Positions 6,088-10,688 of a DNA stretch of 10,688 nt are shown piece after piece. Position 1 is the first letter of the stretch; each line of letters starts with the position of its first letter. The stretch is from Methanomassiliicoccus sp. UBA386. Lineage in GTDB: Archaea > Thermoplasmatota > Thermoplasmata > Methanomassiliicoccales > Methanomassiliicoccaceae. Made by a program: the position numbers and the translations under genes. Below the pieces are notes generated by a model. The model was not told the DNA's origin. It ran no database searches and saw only the letters and a program-made list of their open reading frames with translations. The stretch spans positions 5,235 through 15,922 of the forward strand of contig DAGU01000021.1 in assembly GCA_002498285.1 (NCBI GenBank), written 5' to 3'.

Positions 6088-8235
6088 GCCGTCCCGCCCG
6101 CGGATGCGCTGGAAAGACCATCCGAAGGGCGAGAGCAGCTCGGCCGCCCCTCGGTGCACCAGCTCGACGTACTTCTCCCTGTCGTAGCCATCGTCGGCGA
6201 GGAAGGGCGCCGCTCTCACCCGGTCCCAGGAGCGTCCGCTCCCCGAGTCAAGTATGACATACTCTACGGACTGCCCCGGCTCCAGCTCGAAGCCCCGGTC
6301 GTGCAGCTGGCGCAGCGCGGCAACCGGGTCATTGAACCGCGTGTGCTCCTCCAAGCGGCGTGATATGCGCTTCCTGACGATCAGCCGCTCCGCCGCGACG
6401 CCCCCGCCCCTCAGCTCGGCGGCGTAGTCGTCCATGACCAGCAGCGCCTCCGGGACCGTGTCGATGAACTCTTGGGCGTTCCCCGCCTGGGAAAGGCACT
6501 GTAGCATCTCCTGCTGCAGCTCCTCCACTATCGCCGGCGCGTCCCTGCGGCGCGCCGCGATGCCGCGCAGCTTGAGTTCGCCGTCGTCGAACAGCCCGTA
6601 GTAGCGATTGAGGGCGCCCACCCCGGTCGAAACGCTGGGAAGGAACACGATCCAACGGTAGCGGCCCTCGATATTGAGGGGTATGCCGAACTCCGCCGAG
6701 ATCTCGTCGCACAGCCGGTGTATGTCCCCGCCGCCATGCAGCCATAGCGAGTCCACGATGCCATGCAGGACCTCGAAGCCCCTGCTCTCGGCGATGCGGG
6801 CGGAGCGCACTAGGATGTCCCGGCCGTAGGCGGTGATGCTCTCGTGGCATTCGATGCGCCCGAACCGCGCGTTCCTGTAGCCGGTGTAGCCGAAGCAGGT
6901 GACGAGGACCCACTTGAGCGCCTTGGCCCTCAGCTGGTAGTTCGCCCCCTTCCGGGGGTCGTCCTTCATGCTCTTGTACACCCGACGTCGGTTGAGGATG
7001 GGCTCCAGCACTCTGGGGATGAGCCCGGTCCGTTTCTCGCATATGCGGTAGCCGATCTCCGGGACGATCAAGGGGGAGCGGGGGCAGCATGCGCAGTTCA
7101 GCGTCTCTGGCGAGATATTATGCCGCACCATGATACTGGGGTAGAGGGAAAAGAAGTCGACCTCCCACACGTCGTCGTGCAGCCCGACGCGGGGCTCGTA
7201 GATGAAGCCCCCGCGGTCGCAGGCGATGAGCGCCCCGGCGGTCTTGAAGCCCTCCGGCAGGTTCTTCTTCCACCTGATCAGGTGCCCGCTGCGCACCGCC
7301 TCGTTCACCTGCATAGCGCTTATGGCGCTTCCCGGCGACAGCCGCGAGATGTCCTGCAGCGGTATATGGGACAGCCGCGACATCTCGATGAGGCCTGGCA
7401 ATCCCGCCTCGCCGTAGGTGAACGACGCCTCCCGATCGATGTGCACCCGGCCGCGCAGCTTGTGGGCCGGAGGCTTGTACACGATGCGGCCGTAGGTGAA
7501 GTAGCTCTTCCCCCTCGACGTCCTCTCCCCCCTCTCCCGGCCGAGCTCCATGTTCATGCCGTGCAGCGAGGCGCGGTGCTGCAGGTACGGCAGCACGAAC
7601 GAGTCGCCCTTGTCCGTGTATATTATGTCGGGGTCCTCTTCTCGGACCAGCGACATAAACTCCTCAAGAACGGCGTCCTCCGGGCCGTCCAGCGTGATGC
7701 TGTTGGCCGAGATCGATATCAGGGGGTCGTCCATCGTCGGTATTCCTGTCCCCCTGACCTTGACGCCGAGCTCCAGGCCCTTCAGCATCGGGACGGGGTA
7801 GTCGATGCGCCTCCAGGCGTCCAGGCTCCTGAGTCCATCAATCTCCGCCAGACCCATTGCGAAGAGCCCCTTGTGGAGGAAGTACCGTTGGTCCATGCGG
7901 AGGTCGACGTTGTAAAGCGAATGCTCGCGGTAGCGCCCCCACGAGTCGATGGTGGCGGCCAGCGACTGCAGGGAGGCGTACTCGCGCACCGGCACCGCCA
8001 GCACGTCCTTCTCGTCATCGCCCAGCGAGATCCTTCGCTTCTCACGCTCGGCGTCCTTCACGCCGATCATGGCCAGGTCATTCTTCAGCTTGTCAAGGCG
8101 CTCCCTTGACGAGTGCACGTATATGTGCGGCGTCATGTCGTCGACCACGCGCACCGCCCCGCCCGGGGTCTTGAACCACAGGACCATCCGGTCCGCGTCC
8201 ATGTCCGGATAGCAGTCCAGGACCCATCCCCTCAT
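6073..8235 (-). CDS. PolB2-type family B DNA polymerase with degenerate proofreading domain
   Basis: This is a 720-residue family B DNA polymerase, somewhat shorter than replicative archaeal PolB (about 770-800). The domain order is a PolB-like N-terminal domain (1-150), an exonuclease-fold region (~150-300), palm/fingers (~355-560) and thumb. Motif A is intact (DFFSLYPSIM, 360-369). Motif B is KWVLVTCFG at 441-449, replacing the usual KLxxNSxYG. Motif C reads HGIVDSLW (491-498) instead of YGDTDS: catalytic Asp495 is kept, but the first Asp and the Thr are changed. All exonuclease motifs look lost: Exo I D-x-E aligns with ELGVKV (155-160), and Exo II NxxxFD aligns with KGDSFV (209-214). FGYTGYRNARFGRIECHES matches what I recall of the PolB2 group. 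Cys381, 383, 384 and 399 form a possible metal site. The start ATG overlaps the upstream small gene (ATGA) and follows GGGAGAGGA. It is probably a damage-tolerance polymerase rather than the replicase. Confidence 0.9.
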   Translation of the reverse strand: MRGWVLDCYPDMDADRMVLWFKTPGGAVRVVDDMTPHIYVHSSRERLDKLKNDLAMIGVKDAEREKRRISLGDDEKDVLAVPVREYASLQSLAATIDSWGRYREHSLYNVDLRMDQRYFLHKGLFAMGLAEIDGLRSLDAWRRIDYPVPMLKGLELGVKVRGTGIPTMDDPLISISANSITLDGPEDAVLEEFMSLVREEDPDIIYTDKGDSFVLPYLQHRASLHGMNMELGRERGERTSRGKSYFTYGRIVYKPPAHKLRGRVHIDREASFTYGEAGLPGLIEMSRLSHIPLQDISRLSPGSAISAMQVNEAVRSGHLIRWKKNLPEGFKTAGALIACDRGGFIYEPRVGLHDDVWEVDFFSLYPSIMVRHNISPETLNCACCPRSPLIVPEIGYRICEKRTGLIPRVLEPILNRRRVYKSMKDDPRKGANYQLRAKALKWVLVTCFGYTGYRNARFGRIECHESITAYGRDILVRSARIAESRGFEVLHGIVDSLWLHGGGDIHRLCDEISAEFGIPLNIEGRYRWIVFLPSVSTGVGALNRYYGLFDDGELKLRGIAARRRDAPAIVEELQQEMLQCLSQAGNAQEFIDTVPEALLVMDDYAAELRGGGVAAERLIVRKRISRRLEEHTRFNDPVAALRQLHDRGFELEPGQSVEYVILDSGSGRSWDRVRAAPFLADDGYDREKYVELVHRGAAELLSPFGWSFQRIRGRDGSQRR

Positions 8236-8471
8236 TCCTCTCCCTTCAGCCGGCGGATCTCCTTCTCCTGCTCCAGCAGGATGGACAGCAGCGCTCCCTC
8301 CACGGGGTCGGAGAACGCCGCGTACGTCGAGGCCGAGGCGTGCATCCGCGCCCTGTTCACCATCCGGTCGAACGCCTCCCTGTCATCCTTGGTCAGCGCT
8401 CGGCGGTAGTCGCTCCAGCTGGCTATGATCGATTCCAACGTGTTGCGGTATGTGGGTACGGTCCTTCCCAT
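8232..8471 (-). CDS. Small conserved-looking protein linked to PolB2
   Basis: This 79-residue, charged, mostly helical protein has no signal peptide, membrane segment or Cys motif. It begins MGRTVPTYRN and ends in a probable coiled segment, LLSILLEQEKEIRRL (61-75). The middle part DREAFDRMVNRARMHASAS (30-48) resembles short archaeal proteins I recall beside PolB2-like genes, perhaps the family listed as DUF8156; that number is from memory. The gene begins 4 bases after the RecA-like gene stops, and its TGA overlaps the polymerase ATG, so translation of all three is coupled. GTGATC just before the ATG could pair with the 16S 3' end. The size and position suggest an adaptor between the RecA-like protein and the polymerase, which is inference. 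Confidence 0.8.
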   Translation of the reverse strand: MGRTVPTYRNTLESIIASWSDYRRALTKDDREAFDRMVNRARMHASASTYAAFSDPVEGALLSILLEQEKEIRRLKGEE

Positions 8472-8475
8472 ATGA

Positions 8476-9216
8476 TCACTTCATGAACTCTTCCAGGGTG
8501 GTCTGGTAATTCGGCACCGGGTGGTAGAGCATCCACTCCTGGCGGTTAGGCAGCGAGATGCGCAGCGCCCGGGGTGCTCGTTCGATGCGTATGATGTCGT
8601 CCGCCGTGCTGTACAGCAGGCTCTTCAGGCTCTTCCTCTGCACGATCTTCATCAGGCCGAGATTGGTGATCAGCGTCACCAGCCCCCTCCTCCGGGTGAG
8701 GGCCAATGTCTTCTCGATGCACTGCCTCAGGAGCGAGTACGACTCGGACCACCGCATCTCCCTATCCAGGAACAGATCAGGGAGGCAGGATAGCACCACC
8801 ATCCCGGCGCCGGTGCGCTCCACCTCGTCCTCCAGCCGCTCGTCTATGAGCGACACGAGCTGGTACGCCGTGAACGCCCGCGCCACGCGGACGCTGTCCA
8901 GGACCTCGTCCCGGTCGAGGCCGAAGCGTCGGCAGATGCGGCCGATCTCGTATGGATCGACAGAGTTGCCGCCGTCGATCCACACCACGTCACTGTTCAG
9001 CACGCTTACGCCGTTGACGCACAGCATGTGAGTGAGGTCGAACAGCATGCGGTCGGCCGAGTCGATCAGCGTTAGATGGTTCGGCCTAAGGCCTCCGATG
9101 AACGAGTCGAGTACGGGAATGAGCGTGCGGACTGTGTTATTGCCATGCGTCGATGGCACCGACCGCCCGTCTATAGCTTCCGCTCTCTCCGTCCAATAGT
9201 GCTGGTCCGCCCCCAC
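8476..9216 (-). CDS. RadA/Rad55-like RecA-fold protein with lost ATPase motifs
   Basis: The fold is recognisable by comparison with archaeal RadA. Numbered from the chosen GTG: LDSFIGGL at 36-43 (RadA LDxLLGGG), VVWIDGGNSVDPYEI at 77-91 (RadA YIDTEGTFRPERI), RFGLDRDEVLDSVRVARAF at 97-115, and the core strand MVVLSCLPDLF at 139-149. The Walker A position reads IDSADRMLF, with no GxxxxGK[ST]. The Walker B Asp is replaced by Ser. It therefore probably does not hydrolyse ATP and may act as a structural or loading partner, as ImuA and SulA-like RecA-fold proteins do in bacteria. The start is uncertain. The frame opens at a TTG at 9273, but that codon overlaps the TATA box. GTG at 9216 follows GGAGG (9232-9236) at a long spacing, and GTGs at 9231 and 9159 are alternatives. 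It is the first gene of the polymerase cassette. Confidence 0.83.
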   Translation of the reverse strand: MGADQHYWTERAEAIDGRSVPSTHGNNTVRTLIPVLDSFIGGLRPNHLTLIDSADRMLFDLTHMLCVNGVSVLNSDVVWIDGGNSVDPYEIGRICRRFGLDRDEVLDSVRVARAFTAYQLVSLIDERLEDEVERTGAGMVVLSCLPDLFLDREMRWSESYSLLRQCIEKTLALTRRRGLVTLITNLGLMKIVQRKSLKSLLYSTADDIIRIERAPRALRISLPNRQEWMLYHPVPNYQTTLEEFMK

Positions 9217-9250
9217 GTTCAGGGGTACCACCCTCCTTGTTCCCGTTCGA

Positions 9251-9265
9251 ATTATACATATTAAA
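9251..9265 (-). promoter_or_regulatory. TATA region of the RecA-like/small protein/PolB2 cassette
   Basis: On the minus strand, TTTAATAT (9265-9258) is followed by GTATAAT (9257-9251). Transcription would start around 9227-9236, next to the AAGGAGGGTGGT purine tract and the GTG candidate starts at 9231 and 9216. It is the clearest AT island next to the cassette, and the three genes behind it have no internal gap for another promoter. Confidence 0.55.
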
Positions 9266-9410
9266 TGATACAAGGGGGGAGGTCACCGAAACTAGCCCTT
9301 CGCTTCTGGTGGAATGGCCAGATCTTTTGGCACTGAAAGTATCCTGCCGAACCCGTCCTCGCGCCATCCCGCCCTGAGGGGCTGAACGCTCTCTGTCCGA
9401 CATGCGTTCG

Positions 9411-9434
9411 CCGACCAGGGCCAATGGGGTGACA
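9411..9434. repeat. Imperfect direct repeat, copy 1
   Basis: The shared core is GACC(A/G)GGGCCAAT followed closely by GACA. This copy contains GACCAGGGCCAAT and ends in GTGACA. It lies about 180 bases upstream of the polymerase cassette promoter, with the second copy 30 bases further on. Confidence 0.45.
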
Positions 9435-9440
9435 AATCGT

Positions 9441-9465
9441 CGGACCGGGGCCAATATGAGGGACA
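9441..9465. repeat. Imperfect direct repeat, copy 2
   Basis: This copy contains GACCGGGGCCAAT and ends in GGGACA. It matches copy 1 at 12 of 13 core bases and at most flanking bases. The 30-base period, close to three helical turns, would put two bound proteins on the same DNA face. Confidence 0.45.
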
Positions 9466-9546
9466 GTTGGAAATCTACGAAATCAGCATTGTGTCTACGC
9501 CATGCTCCCATTGAGACGGATCGCGGTCGACCCTCGGGGCGTTATT

Positions 9547-9565
9547 TGTAGCAAAATTAGCTACA
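9547..9565. promoter_or_regulatory. Inverted repeat TGTAGC-N7-GCTACA, candidate operator
   Basis: TGTAGC (9547-9552) and GCTACA (9560-9565) are perfect inverted arms around AAAATTA, inside an AT-rich island in otherwise GC-rich DNA. The size and symmetry suit a dimeric helix-turn-helix regulator. No T-run follows, so a terminator is unlikely. Which promoter it would control is not evident. Confidence 0.4.
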
Positions 9566-9597
9566 TTGTATGGAAAAGGTCCGCCCGTGACGATTCC

Positions 9598-9628
9598 CGT
9601 CCGACTCGGGCTTGAAGGCCCCCGGACG
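9598..9628 (+). other. Strong two-part GC-rich hairpin of unknown role
   Basis: The outer stem CGTCCG (9598-9603) pairs with CGGACG (9623-9628). After a small asymmetric internal loop, GGGCT (9608-9612) pairs with GGCCC (9617-9621) around the tetraloop TGAA. That is 11 base pairs in 31 bases, with one G-U pair. No start codon or T-run gives it an obvious role. Confidence 0.35.
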
Positions 9629-9667
9629 CTGCCCGCAGGGTATATGTCCTAGAGCGTTCATGCCCGC

Positions 9668-9741
9668 CTGTGGCGCAAGAAAACCTTTCGCCAAGTGTGT
9701 TCCACTGCGGCAGAATATAAGCCGGCCAGTAGGGGTTTTTT
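9668..9741 (+). ncRNA. Possible small RNA
   Basis: A GTATAT element at 9640-9645 would place a transcription start near 9668. A run of six T at 9736-9741 could terminate it, since archaeal terminators are often plain T-runs. The interval contains a 5-bp stem, TGGCG (9671-9675) with CGCCA (9689-9693). There is no family match I recognise. The call rests only on promoter-to-T-run spacing. Confidence 0.2.
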
Positions 9742-9754
9742 GGGCCACGCTAAC

Positions 9755-9762
9755 TTTAAATA
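9755..9762 (+). promoter_or_regulatory. Consensus archaeal TATA box upstream of rpl3
   Basis: TTTAAATA matches the archaeal TATA consensus and sits in the most AT-rich stretch of the region. A start near 9785 would give rpl3 a leader of about 190 bases, long for an archaeal mRNA. I saw no better TATA box between here and the rpl3 ATG. Confidence 0.55.
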
Positions 9763-9868
9763 TTATAACCCTTATCGGACCTTTTACGCTTAACGCGCTG
9801 AGGACGTTCGACCAGACGCCATGGGCAATGCTCCGCAACCCAATTTCCCCTCTACTCCATTCTCGGAG

Positions 9869-9952
9869 GGCGGATAACGCGCCACGGTCGAAGGTGCTAA
9901 CCTCGAGCGATCGAGAAAATCACGCGTAGCACAAAAGAGAGTGGATTCTCTC
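9869..9952 (+). promoter_or_regulatory. Foldable 5' leader of rpl3
   Basis: Several stems can form in series. GGCG (9869-9872) pairs with CGCC (9880-9883). GTGCTA (9894-9899) pairs with TAGCAC (9927-9932) and encloses CTCGA/TCGAG (9902-9906 with 9911-9915), which is closed by the GNRA tetraloop GCGA. GAGAG (9937-9941) pairs with CTCTC (9948-9952). The Shine-Dalgarno site GAGGGAG (9962-9968) follows unpaired. Ribosomal operons often carry leader structures bound by one of their own proteins, so autoregulation is possible. Confidence 0.35.
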
Positions 9953-9972
9953 CAGATGCGAGAGGGAGAACC

Positions 9973-10688
9973 ATGCCAAACAAAAGACGTCCACGTAAAG
10001 GCTCCAAGGCGTATTCACCACGCAAGAGAGCGGTAAGCCAGACTCCAAGACTAGACTCGTGGCCCGAGATCAGCGAAGGCCCTAAGCTTCAGGGGTTCGC
10101 CGGGTACAAGGTCGGCATGACCCACGCCTTCGTAGTCGATTTCAGGCCAAAGAGCCTCACGACCGGCCAGGAGATACAGATCCCCGTCACTGTGCTGGAG
10201 GTACCTCCCATGAAGGTGGCGGCCGTCAGGGTGTACGAGAGTACCCGCTACGGCCTGCGCACCGTCGGAGAGGTCTGGGCCAGCTCGCTCAACAACGAAC
10301 TGTCGAGGAGATTGCCCATTCCCAAGAACTATGATTCTGAGAAGGCCTGGAACGATCTGACCAAGAGCGACATCGAGGATGTGCGCGTCCTTACCTACAC
10401 GCAGCCCAAGATGATCTCCGGCGTCCCCAAGAAGGTCCCTGACCTCATGGAGACCAGGGTCGGCGGCGGCACCATCGAGCAGAGGCTCGAGTACGCCAAG
10501 TCCCTGCTGGGCAAGGAGATCACCGTCAACGACTTCGTGAAGGACGGCGGCGTTGTCGATGTCTCCGCCATCACCAAGGGCAAGGGGTTCCAGGGTGCCG
10601 TCAAGAGATGGGGCATCAAGCTTCTGCATCACAAGAACTCCAAGCACCGCCGCCTGGTCGGCAACCTCGGCCCCAAGAGGCCCGGGTA
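9973..10688 (+). CDS. rpl3: Ribosomal protein uL3 (L3), 3' end outside the window
   Basis: The first 238 residues of the large-subunit protein uL3 are present; archaeal uL3 has about 330-350. The basic N-terminus MPNKRRPRKGSKAYSPRKRA matches the archaeal and eukaryotic form (R-P-R-x-GS-x-x-SPRKRA). GFAGYKVGMTH at 41-51 and TKGKGFQGAVKRWG at 201-214 are uL3 signatures. It binds 23S rRNA near the peptidyl transferase centre. The ATG is supported by GAGGGAG five bases upstream. In Archaea this gene usually opens the operon L3-L4-L23-L2-S19-L22, which should continue beyond the window. The frame stays open to the last base. Confidence 0.97.
   Translation, partial: MPNKRRPRKGSKAYSPRKRAVSQTPRLDSWPEISEGPKLQGFAGYKVGMTHAFVVDFRPKSLTTGQEIQIPVTVLEVPPMKVAAVRVYESTRYGLRTVGEVWASSLNNELSRRLPIPKNYDSEKAWNDLTKSDIEDVRVLTYTQPKMISGVPKKVPDLMETRVGGGTIEQRLEYAKSLLGKEITVNDFVKDGGVVDVSAITKGKGFQGAVKRWGIKLLHHKNSKHRRLVGNLGPKRPG

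Larger units (their letters stand above)
9217..9972. other. Long gene-free region between the polymerase cassette and rpl3
   Basis: About 750 bases hold no reading frame with recognisable protein features, although the rest of the window is packed with touching or overlapping genes. Visible contents are the cassette promoter near 9251-9265, two imperfect direct repeats at 9411-9465, a symmetric inverted repeat at 9547-9565, a strong hairpin at 9598-9628, a possible small RNA ending in a T-run at 9736-9741, a consensus TATA box at 9755-9762 and a foldable leader before rpl3. I saw no tRNA, 5S rRNA, RNase P or SRP RNA signature. Confidence 0.6.

Noticed and set aside
5238..6191. 317-codon minus-strand open frame opposite the TctA-like gene
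   Set aside because: The composition is Arg/Ser/Pro-rich and low in complexity, as expected from antisense of a hydrophobic GC-rich gene. The sense strand matches DUF112.
6844..8109. 421-codon plus-strand open frame opposite the polymerase gene
   Set aside because: It is the mirror of a long GC-rich coding region. The translation shows no family features, while the opposite strand has clear polymerase motifs.
9137..9511. 124-codon minus-strand frame overlapping the start of the RecA-like gene
   Set aside because: It overlaps the RecA-like gene in another frame and spans its promoter; no family signal and codon use unlike the neighbours.
9801..9820. TTCGACC resembling a tRNA T-loop
   Set aside because: The flanking bases do not form a T-stem and no acceptor, D or anticodon arm can be built around it.
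9557..9838. 93-codon minus-strand frame in the gene-free region
   Set aside because: No family features, and it runs across promoter-like AT-rich sequence and the T-run.
9821..9877. 18-codon open frame (MGNAPQPNFPS...) in the rpl3 leader
   Set aside because: A regulatory upstream peptide is possible, but there is no well-placed Shine-Dalgarno site and such a short frame is expected by chance.
9612..9929. 105-codon plus-strand frame in the gene-free region
   Set aside because: It begins inside a hairpin, has no Shine-Dalgarno site, mixed codon use and no recognisable domain, and it covers the TATA box and leader of rpl3.
9894..9933. Possible H/ACA guide RNA: stem followed by ACA
   Set aside because: The hairpin is only about 39 bases, lacks a two-sided guide pocket and has no visible K-turn, so it does not fit an archaeal H/ACA RNA.
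1..10688. CRISPR array, insertion sequence or phage segment
   Set aside because: No regularly spaced repeats, transposase or integrase motifs, or terminal inverted repeats were seen. The only tandem repeats are the two imperfect copies at 9411-9465.

Overview
The window looks like chromosomal DNA of a GC-rich euryarchaeon. The evidence is an archaeal-type ribosomal protein uL3, an archaeal HGPRTase, an archaeal DUF112/TctA permease, a PolB2-type family B DNA polymerase, archaeal TATA boxes, and Shine-Dalgarno sites mixed with probable leaderless starts. The uL3 N-terminus and the overall gene set suggest Thermoplasmatota, perhaps Methanomassiliicoccales. That placement is my inference and was not checked by a search.

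Layout. (1) Positions 1-2725, plus strand, hold a purine-salvage block: a 5'-truncated, divergent adenine deaminase homologue, a COG2236-like phosphoribosyltransferase and an archaeal HGPRTase. (2) Positions 2726-4425, minus strand, hold a NodIJ/DrrAB-like ABC exporter, with ATPase and permease joined by an ATGA overlap. Its stop codon abuts the HGPRTase stop with no base between. (3) Positions 4549-6087, plus strand, encode a DUF112/TctA-like membrane protein with an extra soluble segment in its middle. (4) Positions 6073 to about 9216, minus strand, hold a three-gene cassette: a RadA/Rad55-like protein that has lost both Walker motifs, a 79-residue conserved-looking small protein, and a PolB2-type polymerase with a degenerate proofreading domain. 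(5) Positions about 9217-9972 carry no convincing gene but contain promoters, repeats, an inverted repeat and RNA-like hairpins. (6) From 9973 to the window end is rpl3, normally the first gene of the large archaeal ribosomal protein operon, cut by the window edge.

The most interesting unit is the cassette in (4). A dead RecA-fold protein, a small adaptor-sized protein and a proofreading-deficient polymerase, translationally linked behind one strong TATA box, resemble in logic the bacterial ImuA-ImuB-DnaE2 mutasome. PolB2 (Dpo2) of Sulfolobales has been linked to DNA damage tolerance. The direct evidence here is gene order, the linkage and the motif losses; the translesion role is inferred. 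The adenine deaminase homologue is the second notable item, because several family-defining residues are replaced and its activity or substrate is in doubt.

Coding density is very high except in the roughly 750 bases before rpl3. All nine genes whose 3' end lies in the window stop with TGA.
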